Origin: Duncaniella freteri
GTDB taxonomy: Bacteria > Bacteroidota > Bacteroidia > Bacteroidales > Muribaculaceae
DNA: 64,000 nt
Assembly (NCBI RefSeq): GCF_004766125.1
Contig: NZ_SJSA01000001.1
Location: 2,108,001-2,172,000, forward strand
Reading direction: 5' to 3'
Shown piece after piece: positions 19,174 through 27,682 of the stretch. The notes beneath the pieces are model-generated. The model did not search any database. It had not been told where the DNA came from and was given only the letters and a program-made list of their open reading frames with translations. The stretch's first letter is position 1. The number at the start of each line of letters is the position of its first letter. Both the position numbers and the translations under genes were made by a program.

Positions 19174-21132
19174 ATGAAAGTCATAATTACCGAGGCCGCT
19201 CCCGTGGCTTCAGCCATCGCCCGCGCCCTTAACGTAACCACCAATGTAGCCGTCCCCGGCGTAATCTACAACAATGACATCGCTGTCATCACCGTCACTC
19301 CTGACTTCATCCGTCCCTTCGGACTCGGAGTGCTTCCCGGCAAGGACGCTCTCCCCATCGTACCGGAACGCTACACCTACGGTATCCGACATACTCCTGA
19401 TGAAAACGGCCGTTACGGAATCTCGACCGAGGACAAGACCTATGCCGACTATATTGGTAAACTTATCCGTGGCGGCGATGAGGTAATCTTCGCGTCCGAC
19501 GGCGGAGCCGACGCTCAGGGACGTTTCGCCAACATCTGCCGTTTCTTCAAAGTCGGCGCACCCACAAGCCGTATGTTCCTGACCCGTCTGGAGCGCAAGG
19601 CAATCAAGTCGGCGTTCAAGATCCGTCAGTGGGGACGTAAGTTCCATAATCTCGCCCAGACAGGACTTGTGGGCATGGCGATGGACGAGGCTTTCAAGTA
19701 CAATGTTTCGGAAGCATACCGTTCACTGTTCAAGGAAATGAAGTCGCCTATCTGCCGTCAGGACGTGCTTGTACTTGCCGCCGTCAGGAACTATCTTGAA
19801 TCCGACGCAGAAGCCCGTGGCCAACACGTTCCCGTCAACACCCATTCCGTAATGGTGAGCGGCGTGGCACTCGGCAAGGATGTCAAATTCTATCCTTGTT
19901 CGACATACTCCACCAAAGAGGAGGCGGCGGAGGCATACAAGAATCTGTGTGTGCCGGCAACAGTCGAGGCTTCCGATGTTATGCTCGACACTGAGATGAG
20001 TCCGTCTCCGGCACTCTTCACTCTCACCACGCTCCAGAGCGAGGCATGGGAAAAACTGAACCTCAATTTCTCCACAACCCGCGACATCGCCGTCAGCCTC
20101 TATGAGCGTGGTTTTATCTCGTCGCCCCTGACATCATGCGCAAAACTGCCCGAATCGTTGCGCGATGAACTCCGCCGCTACAAATGGTGCAGGAAGTATT
20201 CCTTTGTCGCCGACGGTACAATCTCCGGCAATCACGGAATCATAATCTCAGGCAACAAGCCTCTGTTTCTCGACAGTGATGAACAGCGCGTATATGACCT
20301 TATCCGTTCACGCTTCTACGCCAACCTTGCCGGGCCTACCGCAGTTAACGAGCTGGTTATCGAGGTGGAAATCAACGGCGAACCGTTCTATGGAACTATC
20401 CCTTACACCCCCGACATCAAGGTGCCTAAGGCCGTGGAAGTGAAACTCACCGGTAAATCCCAATTCTCCCACACCTCAGTGGCTCCCACAGCGCCCAAAA
20501 TGAACGATCTTCTCTGCGCAATCTCAATGTTGCTCCGTTCACTATCGGACAAATACAATCCCGGTATGCCTTTCACATTGGCACACCATGATGTGGCGGA
20601 CGCATTCGACCGTCTCCGCGACAACCGCCTTCTTCTGGACGTATGCGGTGAACCGGCAATCACCGGCGAGGGAAATCTCCTGCTTGAAACCTTCAACGCA
20701 ACTTATGCCCTCGGTCACCTTATGGCATATCAGGTAGAGGTTGAACGGCTCTACGGCGACCGCAAGAACAGTGTCGGCGGAGCGCAGCTCATGAATGAGT
20801 ATGGTAAATGGATCTATGCCAAGACCGAACAGCTCATCACCGACCACCGTCTGTTCCCGGCTAAGGTAGATACCCATGTCTGCCCGATATGCGGCCGACA
20901 CTCGGTTATCCGCTATCCCCGCGTTGCGAAATGCCATGTCTGCGGATTCACCATGCCTTTGCAGTTCATGGGCCACAAGTTCACCGACAAGGAGGTCGCC
21001 AGCCTTCTGACCCACGGCTACACATCGCAGATAATGTTCACCAACCGCCACGGCCATGAGTTCTACGACATCGTTGTGCGCGGCAAGGGCAAAGGGCTGT
21101 CATTCGCCCCGATTGAAGCCAAATTATACTGA
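19174..21132 (+). CDS. exc: Exc-like topoisomerase III homologue lacking the catalytic tyrosine
   Basis: The 652-residue protein aligns by motif with type IA topoisomerases. It has a toprim start (IITEAAPVASAIARAL with E7), a toprim acidic region now reading FASDGGADAQGR (107-117), a TopB-like core and a C-terminal zinc ribbon (C570, C573, C587, C590). The active-site segment, ITYPRTD in TopB, reads ISSPLTS, so the nucleophilic tyrosine is S317 and the neighbouring Arg and Asp are also lost. Strand cleavage is therefore not expected. In CTnDOT, Exc is required for excision, reportedly without needing its topoisomerase activity, so a structural role is plausible. ATG 19174 gives the correct family N-terminus; an upstream in-frame ATG adds 41 unrelated residues. 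Confidence 0.8.
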   Translation: MKVIITEAAPVASAIARALNVTTNVAVPGVIYNNDIAVITVTPDFIRPFGLGVLPGKDALPIVPERYTYGIRHTPDENGRYGISTEDKTYADYIGKLIRGGDEVIFASDGGADAQGRFANICRFFKVGAPTSRMFLTRLERKAIKSAFKIRQWGRKFHNLAQTGLVGMAMDEAFKYNVSEAYRSLFKEMKSPICRQDVLVLAAVRNYLESDAEARGQHVPVNTHSVMVSGVALGKDVKFYPCSTYSTKEEAAEAYKNLCVPATVEASDVMLDTEMSPSPALFTLTTLQSEAWEKLNLNFSTTRDIAVSLYERGFISSPLTSCAKLPESLRDELRRYKWCRKYSFVADGTISGNHGIIISGNKPLFLDSDEQRVYDLIRSRFYANLAGPTAVNELVIEVEINGEPFYGTIPYTPDIKVPKAVEVKLTGKSQFSHTSVAPTAPKMNDLLCAISMLLRSLSDKYNPGMPFTLAHHDVADAFDRLRDNRLLLDVCGEPAITGEGNLLLETFNATYALGHLMAYQVEVERLYGDRKNSVGGAQLMNEYGKWIYAKTEQLITDHRLFPAKVDTHVCPICGRHSVIRYPRVAKCHVCGFTMPLQFMGHKFTDKEVASLLTHGYTSQIMFTNRHGHEFYDIVVRGKGKGLSFAPIEAKLY

Positions 21133-21157
21133 AAATAACCGCCGTTTGAAAATAATT

Positions 21158-21213
21158 CACTAAATTCGCAATCGAATCGCAGTCTATGTAACATACGACT
21201 TGCGGATTTAGTG
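21158..21213. repeat. long imperfect inverted repeat after exc
   Basis: CACTAAATTCGCAATCG (21158-21174) pairs with CGACTTGCGGATTTAGTG (21196-21213) apart from one mismatch and one bulge. The loop itself contains a near palindrome (GTCTATG-TAA-CATACGAC). It lies just before the exc terminator. It may be an RNA structure or a protein-binding site near the end of the element. Confidence 0.5.
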
Positions 21214-21216
21214 GTT

Positions 21217-21246
21217 GAAGGCGGAGGGGACTCCGCCTTCTTTTTT
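21217..21246 (+). terminator. rho-independent terminator of the excision operon
   Basis: GAAGGCGGA (21217-21225) pairs with TCCGCCTTC (21232-21240) and is followed by a run of six T. Confidence 0.85.
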
Positions 21247-21275
21247 CACTCGGTCACATTTGAAACCGCTAAACA

Positions 21276-21563
21276 TTGGAATACGTAAGAATCGACAAAG
21301 AGGCACTGGATGCAATGTTCGAGATAATGGAGTATCAGTCCCTTTTGATTGCGGCGATGTATGAAAAGTGCCGCTCAATCCAATCCGGCAAATGGATTCC
21401 AACTGAGACCGTCGCGGAACTGCTATGTGTTTCAACCCGGAAAGTGAGAACTATGAAAACGCTCGGACAAATCGGCTATGTAAAACATGGACGGAAATGT
21501 TTTTACAAGTCAGAGGACGTATATTCAAAAATAAACAAAGGCAAGAGTGAAAGAAATATATGA
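21276..21563 (+). CDS. small helix-turn-helix protein, Xis-like (first of pair)
   Basis: A 95-residue protein. After a helical N-terminus it carries an excisionase-type winged helix (WIPTETVAELLCVSTRKVRTMKTLGQIGYVKHGRKCFYKSEDVYSKI), typical of the paired small HTH proteins encoded next to integrases in Bacteroidetes conjugative elements. The only suitable start is TTG at 21276. It overlaps the next gene by 17 nt. It follows the exc terminator, so it is probably transcribed separately. A role in excision directionality is inferred from position and fold. Confidence 0.65.
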   Translation: MEYVRIDKEALDAMFEIMEYQSLLIAAMYEKCRSIQSGKWIPTETVAELLCVSTRKVRTMKTLGQIGYVKHGRKCFYKSEDVYSKINKGKSERNI

Positions 21564-21837
21564 CAAAGAACATGACGTTATAAGAAAATTCCTCTCGATG
21601 GGAAGGCGAAATATTGAGATGCTGGAGGAAATAGCGTTGGAATATAAACCTTTCCTGATGGGCAAACGCTTTATGACCGATGCCCAGTTATCTGAAAGAC
21701 TCGGCATTTCGCGCCGAACATTGCAGGACTTCCGCGACAGAGGTATTATTCCGTTCTATCGTCTTGACGGAAAGATACTTTATGAAGAAAAGGATATAGA
21801 GGAATATCTGTCCTCAATCTACATACCCAAATATTAA
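21547..21837 (+). CDS. small helix-turn-helix protein, Xis-like (second of pair)
   Basis: A 96-residue protein starting with GTG inside the end of its neighbour. It carries a clear HTH_17-type domain (FMTDAQLSERLGISRRTLQDFRDRGIIPFYRLDGKILYEEKDIEEYL) in its C-terminal half. Paralogous in layout to the preceding gene, as xis2c and xis2d are in CTnDOT. It is convergent with the integrase and ends in the shared terminator hairpin. Confidence 0.65.
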   Translation: MKEIYDKEHDVIRKFLSMGRRNIEMLEEIALEYKPFLMGKRFMTDAQLSERLGISRRTLQDFRDRGIIPFYRLDGKILYEEKDIEEYLSSIYIPKY

Positions 21838-21877
21838 AAGGGAGAGTTACCGAATCGACCGGTAGCTCTCCCTTTTT
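21836..21877. terminator. bidirectional terminator between the HTH pair and integrase
   Basis: AAAAGGGAGAGTTACCG (21836-21852) pairs with CGGTAGCTCTCCCTTTT, one mismatch, loop of about 7 nt, with A and T tracts on opposite sides so that it can act in both directions. Confidence 0.85.
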
Positions 21878-21896
21878 CAGTTGTCTGATGTTGATG

Positions 21897-23135
21897 TCAT
21901 CTGTTGATGCTCAGTCTGTCAAATCGGTTGCGCATGGTCTGCATATCCTCATAGACGGTCTGGTCTTGAATCTTCGCGTAGATCTGCGTTGTCTTGATGT
22001 CGCTGTGTCCGAGCATCTTCTGGATTGATTCGAGAGGGACATGGTTGTTGAGCGACAGAGACGCGAAAGTGTGTCGCGCGATGTGGGTGGTAAGAGGCTT
22101 GGTTATCTTTGCGAGATCCGCAATCTCTTTGAGATAAGCGTTCATTTTCTGATTGGAGCATACGGGAAGCACTACTCCGGTAGATACTGCAACGGGGTGG
22201 TTGACATATTTGTCGGCTATCTGACGCGGCACCTCCAACATCGGTATGATACTCAACTCGCCGGTTTTCTCACGGGACTTGCGTATCCACATATTGCCGT
22301 CGCGGTCTTTCTCTATGTCGCTCCATTGAAGCGATTTTATATCGCAGAATGCAAGTCCGGTGAAGCAGCAGAACACGAATGTGTCCCTGACAAGTTCCAG
22401 ACGCGGCATGATGGAGAAGTCGAGTTTGAGAATCTCCATAATTTCAGCCTCAGTCAGAAATTGTCGTTTCGCCTGAGTGCGGTGGAACTTCCTGCCGATG
22501 AACGGGTCTTCTGTTATCCATTTATGCGCGATGGCATACTGGATAGTGTTCTTGAGATAGCGGAGGTACTTCACAGCCGTGTTGTTGGCGCAGTTCTTGC
22601 TGACACGCAGGAAATGCTCGAAATCATCTATCATTCCTGCCGTGACATCCCTTACCGGAATATCATCGACATTCATAGTCAGACGCATGAACTCGCCGAG
22701 GTAGGTCACGCAACGTTCCCAACGCAGGTAGGTCGCATTGACCATATCGCCACGTTCCATTTCCTCTTTTCTCTTGGCGTTGGATTCAGTGAAAATCTCA
22801 CAGAGCATTTTGGGTTTCTCAACCTTGCCGAGAAACAGATCGCGCATAACAATAGGGTTGACGAGTTTCTTCTCACGGACGAGATTGGTATGAATCTCGC
22901 AGAATCTGGCCCGTATCTCATCGAGGTACTTGTTCAGCTCCAGATCGCGCCGGGAGCGACCTTTTGATAGTTTGCGTTTCTGGTCCCAGTTCTCAGGATT
23001 GACCGAGCGGCCTATGGCGAGGTCAGTCTGCTGACCTGCCACTGAAATTCTGACATACACCTTGTGGTCGGTGTAGCCTTCCGACCTTGGCTTCCTTGTG
23101 AAGAAGGTCAGGGTGAAATAAGGGTTGTTTGTCAT
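21897..23135 (-). CDS. int: tyrosine recombinase / integrase of the conjugative element
   Basis: This 412-residue integrase inserts and excises the element. It has an arm-binding N-terminal domain (about 1-100), a SAM-like core-binding domain (about 110-210) and a catalytic domain with K290, H351 and R354 (THIARHTFA), H377 (MLGHSDIKTTQ) and Y386 (IYAKI). The position of the first catalytic arginine is alanine (A262 in FTGLAFCDI). This substitution is common in Bacteroidetes integrases of this class and parallels the IntDOT family. The gene is read away from the tRNA, and repeated TGTACAC motifs lie between the two. Confidence 0.9.
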   Translation of the reverse strand: MTNNPYFTLTFFTRKPRSEGYTDHKVYVRISVAGQQTDLAIGRSVNPENWDQKRKLSKGRSRRDLELNKYLDEIRARFCEIHTNLVREKKLVNPIVMRDLFLGKVEKPKMLCEIFTESNAKRKEEMERGDMVNATYLRWERCVTYLGEFMRLTMNVDDIPVRDVTAGMIDDFEHFLRVSKNCANNTAVKYLRYLKNTIQYAIAHKWITEDPFIGRKFHRTQAKRQFLTEAEIMEILKLDFSIMPRLELVRDTFVFCCFTGLAFCDIKSLQWSDIEKDRDGNMWIRKSREKTGELSIIPMLEVPRQIADKYVNHPVAVSTGVVLPVCSNQKMNAYLKEIADLAKITKPLTTHIARHTFASLSLNNHVPLESIQKMLGHSDIKTTQIYAKIQDQTVYEDMQTMRNRFDRLSINR

Positions 23136-23230
23136 GTTACTTACGGGTTTAATGGTTACTTAAAGATACTCATTTTTAACCCGGATTCCAAATGCGCTTC
23201 GGAACATGATACTCCGGCGGTGGCGTAACC

Positions 23231-23531
23231 GTGTACATCCGGCCGATTTTTCGGCGAGATTTAACATTGTACACGAATTTCACACGGCAGAATGGGGAAG
23301 ACCACAGCAGGGACGACAGACAAAATCATCGGACAAGACTAAATCTTAAATAAAGTTAAAATTCGCCATGCCACACCCGAATTGTGGGTCGAGGGTCGCG
23401 TTCCCGCCCGCAGAACCCCACTTTTTCAAAGTTGAATTTCTGCAAATCCGCAGTCATCAGCCTGTTGCGGGCCTTTCCGTGTAACCGTGTACATTTTTGT
23501 ACACGAAACACGATGTACACGTTTTGTACAC
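23231..23531. repeat. cluster of GTGTACA/TGTACAC motifs, candidate integrase arm sites
   Basis: Six copies of the heptamer occur: GTGTACA at 23231 and 23487, TGTACAC at 23268, 23498, 23514 and 23525. The context TAACCGTGTACAT is repeated at 23226 and 23482. They fill the 500-bp non-coding stretch between the integrase start and the tRNA gene. This is where arm-type integrase and excisionase sites are expected. No gene is seen in 23136-23635. Confidence 0.6.
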
Positions 23532-23635
23532 GCCTGTAGGTAATATTCTGCGTTATCCTGCAATTTCACCAAAAAGAAAAAGCACTGAAAATCAACTGAT
23601 TTCAGTGCTTTGCGGTGTTCTTCCGAACCCTTTCG

Positions 23636-23708
23636 TGATCCGCCTGGGGCTCGAACCCAGGACCCCAACATTAAAAGTGTTGTGCTCTACCAGCTGAGCT
23701 AGCGAATC
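23636..23708 (-). tRNA. tRNA-Lys (UUU anticodon)
   Basis: Acceptor stem GATTCGC/GCGGATC with discriminator A, D arm GCTCAGCTGGTAGAGC, anticodon stem CAACA/TGTTG with loop CTTTTAA (anticodon TTT), and T arm CTGGG/CCCAG with TTCGAGC. CCA is not encoded. The 3' end faces the integrase, the usual geometry for an attachment site in a tRNA gene. Confidence 0.95.
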
Positions 23709-24187
23709 CCATTTTTGGTGGCGAAATTTGATGTTCGCCTTAAAAACGGTGCAAAGTTAGGATTTTTTTTTTTATCTGCCAAATCTTTTGTGAAAAATTT
23801 TAAACTGTCGACTCTCAATCGACTCTCCCTACTCTCAACTGGCAACTTTAGAGTCAACAAGCAAGTGCAAAATTAGCGAATAAGTTTGAAGACCTTGACT
23901 TTGGGTGAAGAAAAGTTGAATTTTTTGCGAGGTGTAGAGTCAACCGTGCAGATTCAAATGGCAAGTGGTGTAGGTTGCTGAAGAGTATTTACAGTAGGTG
24001 ATACGAATATGTGTTGAGTTCTCTAATAAAGATTTCTTTTGTTTAGATGTAAAATATTATGTGGATGGATATGTGGGGGGGTAGATGTTGCGAGTGTGTG
24101 ATCGGTGGGATGGTGAAAATATTGCGGCGGGGAAATGCTGAGCTCTTTCTCAAATGATGGTGTGTCATAATGCACAATTATAAAGAT
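23709..24187. other. AT-rich intergenic stretch, no gene seen
   Basis: No coding region on either strand. It holds a poly-T run just upstream of the tRNA gene and several scattered GACTCT/AGAGTC repeats (for example near 23813, 23826 and 23930). It may include the tRNA promoter. Nothing else is supported. Confidence 0.5.
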
Positions 24188-24221
24188 TTACCCCTGCTAC
24201 AGCTACCTGTGGCAAGGGTAA
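24188..24221 (-). terminator. hairpin downstream of the catalase gene
   Basis: TTACCCCTGCTACAG (24188-24202) pairs with CTGTGGCAAGGGTAA (24207-24221) with two G-T type wobbles and a 4-nt loop. It is about 70 nt past the catalase stop on the minus strand. Confidence 0.6.
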
Positions 24222-24291
24222 TTTATTCAAAAAGGGAGTTTTGACACAGCCTAATTTTTTTGTCACTTCAGATTGCTCCGCCGTGTTTCGT

Positions 24292-25818
24292 TTATATGTC
24301 AGATATCTTATTTTTTGATGAGAGATTTCGTTTGTCCCATTTTGGATGGGCGGGGTCCTCTGCTACGAGGGCTTCTTCGAGGCTGATGCCGAGTGCGTCA
24401 GCCAGTTTTGAGCCGTAGCTGGGATCGGCATTGTGGCATGCTCTGACATGACGTTGCTTTATGAACAGCGGCACGCCTTCCATTGCTCTGGCTGTATTCT
24501 CGCAAGTGGCTTTCTGTTCCTCAGGAGGCATCAGACGCCACAGTCTGCCGGGCTGGGTGTAGTAGTCATCATCATATTCCCGCTCATCGTAGTTGAATGC
24601 TGCTCCATGCAGTTCGAGTGGCGGTTCTTTCAGGTGGGGGTTGTCCTGCCATTCTCCGAAGCTGTTAGGCTCGTAGGAGAGGGTGCGGCCGTAGTTGTCG
24701 TCGGTGCGCATTTTTCCGTCACGGTGGTAGGAATGGAACGGACATTTCGGTTGGTTGACCGGAATCAGGTTGTGGTTTACTCCGAGTCGGTAACGCTGGG
24801 CGTCGCCGTAGGAGAACAGTCTTCCCTGAAGCATTTTGTCGGGGGAGAATCCGATGCCTTCCACGATGTTCATAGGGTTGAATGCCGCCTGTTCGATTTC
24901 GGCAAAGAAATTCTCGGGGTTGCGGTTGAGCTCCAGGATTCCCACATCGCGGAGGGGGAAGTCCTTGTGATACCACACTTTTGTGAGGTCGAAGGGGTTG
25001 ATGTGATATTTCTTTGCTTCATCTTCTGTCATGAGCTGTACCTGCATGAGCCAGCGCGGATAGTCGCCACGTTCGATGGCTTCGAAGAGGTCACGCTGGT
25101 TGGATTCACGGTCCTTCGCAATCACTTTCTCAGCTTCTTCGTCAGTGAGATTCTTGATGCCTTGCAGGGTCCTCAGGTGGAATTTCACCCATATGCGTTT
25201 GTTTTCCTTATTATAGAAGCTGTAAGTGTGGCTTCCGAATCCGTGCATATGGCGGAATGATGCGGGGATTCCTCTTGGCGACATTGTGATTGTCACCTGA
25301 TGGAGAGCTTCGGGGAGCAGTGTCCAGAAATCCCAGTTGTTTGTGGGGCTGCGCATTCCAGTCCTGGAGTCACGTTTGATAGCATGATTGAGGTCGGGGA
25401 ATTTCAGGGGGTCACGAAGGAAGAACACCGGGGTGTTGTTGCCCACAAGATCCCAGTTGCCTTCATCAGTATAGAATTTCATTGCGAATCCTCGTATGTC
25501 TCTTTCGGCGTCGGCGGCTCCGCGTTCGCCTGCAACTGTTGAGAACCGCACGAGGCACGGTGTCTGTTTTCCGACTTTTGAAAATATTGATGCTCGCGTG
25601 AACTCGGTGATGTCGTCAGTCACGGTGAATGTGCCGAATGCGCCTGACCCTTTTGCATGCATTCGCCTTTCTGGTATCACTTCGCGGTCGAAGTGGGCGA
25701 TCTTTTCCGAATACCATGGGTCCTGGAGCAGCACAGGTCCCCGGGGACCTGCTGTCTGTATGTTTTGATTGTCGGCAATCGGCCTGCCGTTTTCGGCGGT
25801 AAGTCTCTTTTTATCCAT
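24292..25818 (-). CDS. katA: monofunctional haem catalase
   Basis: This enzyme breaks down hydrogen peroxide in the cytoplasm. The protein (508 residues from M at 25818) belongs to the small-subunit haem catalases. The distal histidine is H54 ([13 protein letters not shown]), the catalytic asparagine is in VGNNTPVFF (N127), and the proximal haem tyrosine is Y337 ([14 protein letters not shown]). The start [13 protein letters not shown] matches the family; an ATG three codons upstream is also possible. It is transcribed away from the glycan cluster and towards the tRNA. No regulator gene such as oxyR is adjacent. Confidence 0.95.
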   Translation of the reverse strand: MDKKRLTAENGRPIADNQNIQTAGPRGPVLLQDPWYSEKIAHFDREVIPERRMHAKGSGAFGTFTVTDDITEFTRASIFSKVGKQTPCLVRFSTVAGERGAADAERDIRGFAMKFYTDEGNWDLVGNNTPVFFLRDPLKFPDLNHAIKRDSRTGMRSPTNNWDFWTLLPEALHQVTITMSPRGIPASFRHMHGFGSHTYSFYNKENKRIWVKFHLRTLQGIKNLTDEEAEKVIAKDRESNQRDLFEAIERGDYPRWLMQVQLMTEDEAKKYHINPFDLTKVWYHKDFPLRDVGILELNRNPENFFAEIEQAAFNPMNIVEGIGFSPDKMLQGRLFSYGDAQRYRLGVNHNLIPVNQPKCPFHSYHRDGKMRTDDNYGRTLSYEPNSFGEWQDNPHLKEPPLELHGAAFNYDEREYDDDYYTQPGRLWRLMPPEEQKATCENTARAMEGVPLFIKQRHVRACHNADPSYGSKLADALGISLEEALVAEDPAHPKWDKRNLSSKNKISDI

Positions 25819-25927
25819 ATGTGGCATTTATAAATGGTTCTGTATCTAAAACATCTCTGAAAATGGTTTGTTCAGGATTCTCAAATGTTCGGATTATTAA
25901 GCGGTTTGTTGTATTAACTATTTTTAA

Positions 25928-26118
25928 CTAAGTATAAACTGGCTTGTAACTATTCAGCGAAATCCTTTCTTGATTTTCAGACGCTTACCAATGCGCCAAT
26001 TTCATAAATCACAGAAAACGGATGTTATTTTTGTTGGTCTCAAAAATAACATATTTTATAAGTCATTGATTATTAGTATTATTTGTTTTACTTATTCGCT
26101 GAATAGTTACCTAAGTAT
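25928..26118. mobile_element. candidate MITE between catalase and fecR
   Basis: Perfect 16-bp inverted repeats GTAACTATTCAGCGAA (25946-25961) and TTCGCTGAATAGTTAC (26095-26110) enclose 133 bp without a gene. The 8-bp direct repeat CTAAGTAT occurs at 25928-25935 and 26111-26118. It abuts the right inverted repeat but is 10 nt outside the left one. The GTAA terminus is reminiscent of IS66-type ends, but no transposase is present. The 381-bp gap 25828-26208 otherwise holds only the two gene promoters. Confidence 0.5.
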
Positions 26119-26208
26119 TTATCATTGATTTTGAGAATACATATTTAGAGCGACAAATCATATTTATGGATAATAACCGAAATACATAACACTCGACGAG
26201 TTATAACG

Positions 26209-27199
26209 ATGTTTGCATCCGGCGACTTCACTGCATCAACCAATGATGCGGTGGAGCGATGGCTCGTAGATGATGAGGGGCGTGATGTCAAGGATGCCGC
26301 TCTGGAAGAATTGTGGGAGGAAGCGTCGCTCAGCCACGGCGGCGAAGATGTGAATGACGCGTGGGGCGTATTCTGCCGCAAGAACGGTATACCTTATAAT
26401 AATACATTAAATAATACGCTCGCTAATGATCCAAGGAAGGTGCGTCTGCGCATGCTCCGTATATGGCAGGGTGTTGCGGCTGTGTTCATAATAGGATTCT
26501 TTGTGGCTGTAGGTCTTATCCTCGGGAATGATGACGAAGTCTCATCCGAGATGGTGCAGAGTTACGCGCCTGTAGCCGCCACCACGTCCATTATGTTGCC
26601 TGACGGCACTGAGGTGCAGCTCAACTCCAGGAGCCTCCTTCTTTATCCCGCAAAATTCGAAGGCGGAACACGTTCGGTATTTCTGGTAGGGGAGGCTTGC
26701 TTCAAGGTGAAGCCTGACAAGGAGCATCCCTTTATTGTGAACCAGCGGAGATCTACAGATCACAGCACTCGGCACAGAATTCAATGTAAACGCTTATCCT
26801 GAGAATGAAGAGATCACAGCCACGCTGCTTGAAGGCAAGGTGATGATTGAGAGCGATCATATGACATCGAAGTCAATCCTCAAGCCCGAACAGGAGCTTG
26901 CCTACAATCGTCTGAACCATGAGTGCACTCTGAGGCATCCTGACATGGAGGATGTGACAGCCTGGCAGCGTGGAGAGCTGGTGTTCAGCAAGATGACTGT
27001 CCCCGACATACTGAAAGTGCTGGAACGGAGATATGATTATGAGTTTGTGTATGCTCCCGGTGCATTCCGTAATGACCGGTACACGTTCCGTTTCCGTAAC
27101 GAAGCATCTCTGCATGAAGTGATGGAGGTGGTGAGGGATGTGGCCGGCAACATAGCGTTCTCCATCAATGGGGCTGTGTGCCGCGTGAAAAACAGTTAG
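26209..27199 (+). pseudogene. frameshifted FecR-type anti-sigma factor
   Basis: FecR proteins are single-pass membrane proteins that couple an outer-membrane receptor to an ECF sigma factor. The first frame (26209 to about 26743) gives the cytoplasmic segment, a membrane helix (AAVFIIGFFVAVGLIL) and the start of the FecR domain (SIMLPDGTEVQLNS, EACFKVKPDKEHPF). The match then jumps to frame +2 at about 26744 (SGDLQITALGTEFNVNAYP) and continues through the C-terminal secretin/TonB short domain to 27199. One extra base near AACCAGC explains the shift. No ECF sigma gene lies upstream, and the receptor gene downstream is reduced to a scar. It is either a pseudogene or a sequencing error at one base. 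Confidence 0.8.
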
Positions 27200-27270
27200 A
27201 CAATTAATGTATTATAGAATTAGATATAAAAAATATTAACCTTAATAAATAATAGCCATCTAAAACAAAA

Positions 27271-27672
27271 ATGAAGAAAAGTATCAGCCTCCGGAGGAGT
27301 TATTTCTCCATGCTTGCAGGTATCCGGACTGAGTACAGCAACACCCCCGAGGGACTTCCCGGCAATGAGGACTGCGGGCAGATGTCGGCATGGTATGTGT
27401 TCTCGGCTATGGGTTTCTATCCTGTCAATCCTGTAGGAGGGGTGTATGAGATAGGCACCCCGCTTTTCCCGAGGGTGGAAATCAGTGTAGGTAAGAACAA
27501 GAAATTTACACTTATAGCTAATAATCTGACAAAAGATTGTATCTTTGTCAAGTCGGTTAAAGTTGACGGCAAACCTTACCATAAGAGCCATATCACGCAT
27601 CGTCAGATCCTTGACGGAGCTACCGTAGAACTTGAGATGGCGTCGACTCCGCAATCACCCTGGTACGAATAG
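27271..27672 (+). pseudogene. SusC-like start joined to a GH92 C-terminal tail (deletion scar)
   Basis: A 133-codon ORF. The first 17 residues (MKKSISLRRSYFSMLAG) look like a receptor or signal-peptide start at the place where a SusC gene normally follows fecR. From about residue 18 on (IRTEYSNTPEGLPGNEDCGQMSAWYV...) it is the C-terminal 115 residues of a GH92 alpha-mannosidase, up to a normal family end. A GH92 protein needs about 700 residues, so this piece has no catalytic domain. The simplest reading is one large deletion that removed most of susC, susD and most of a GH92 gene. Confidence 0.7.
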
Positions 27673-27682
27673 AAAAAATCTT

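Larger units (their letters stand above)
1..23635. mobile_element. integrative conjugative/mobilizable element, right part, beside tRNA-Lys
   Basis: A continuous set of transfer, regulatory, excision and integration genes resembling CTnDOT-type modules ends at a tRNA gene. The left boundary is outside the window. The exact right boundary should fall at or within the 3' end of the tRNA-Lys gene, but no second att copy is visible to define it. No tra/T4SS genes or accessory resistance genes are present in this part. Confidence 0.8.

Noticed and set aside
22041..22967. 308-codon plus-strand ORF
   Set aside because: Fully antisense to the integrase, no family pattern; a shadow frame.
23487..23531. 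Possible CRISPR or iteron array from TGTACAC repeats
   Set aside because: Repeats are only 7 bp, unevenly spaced and in both orientations; integrase arm sites fit better.
24433..25260. 275-codon plus-strand ORF
   Set aside because: Antisense to the catalase gene, which has a complete active site.
26840..27199. Separate short gene downstream of the FecR ORF
   Set aside because: It is the C-terminal part of the same FecR domain in another frame, and upstream bases 26744-26839 also match FecR in that frame.
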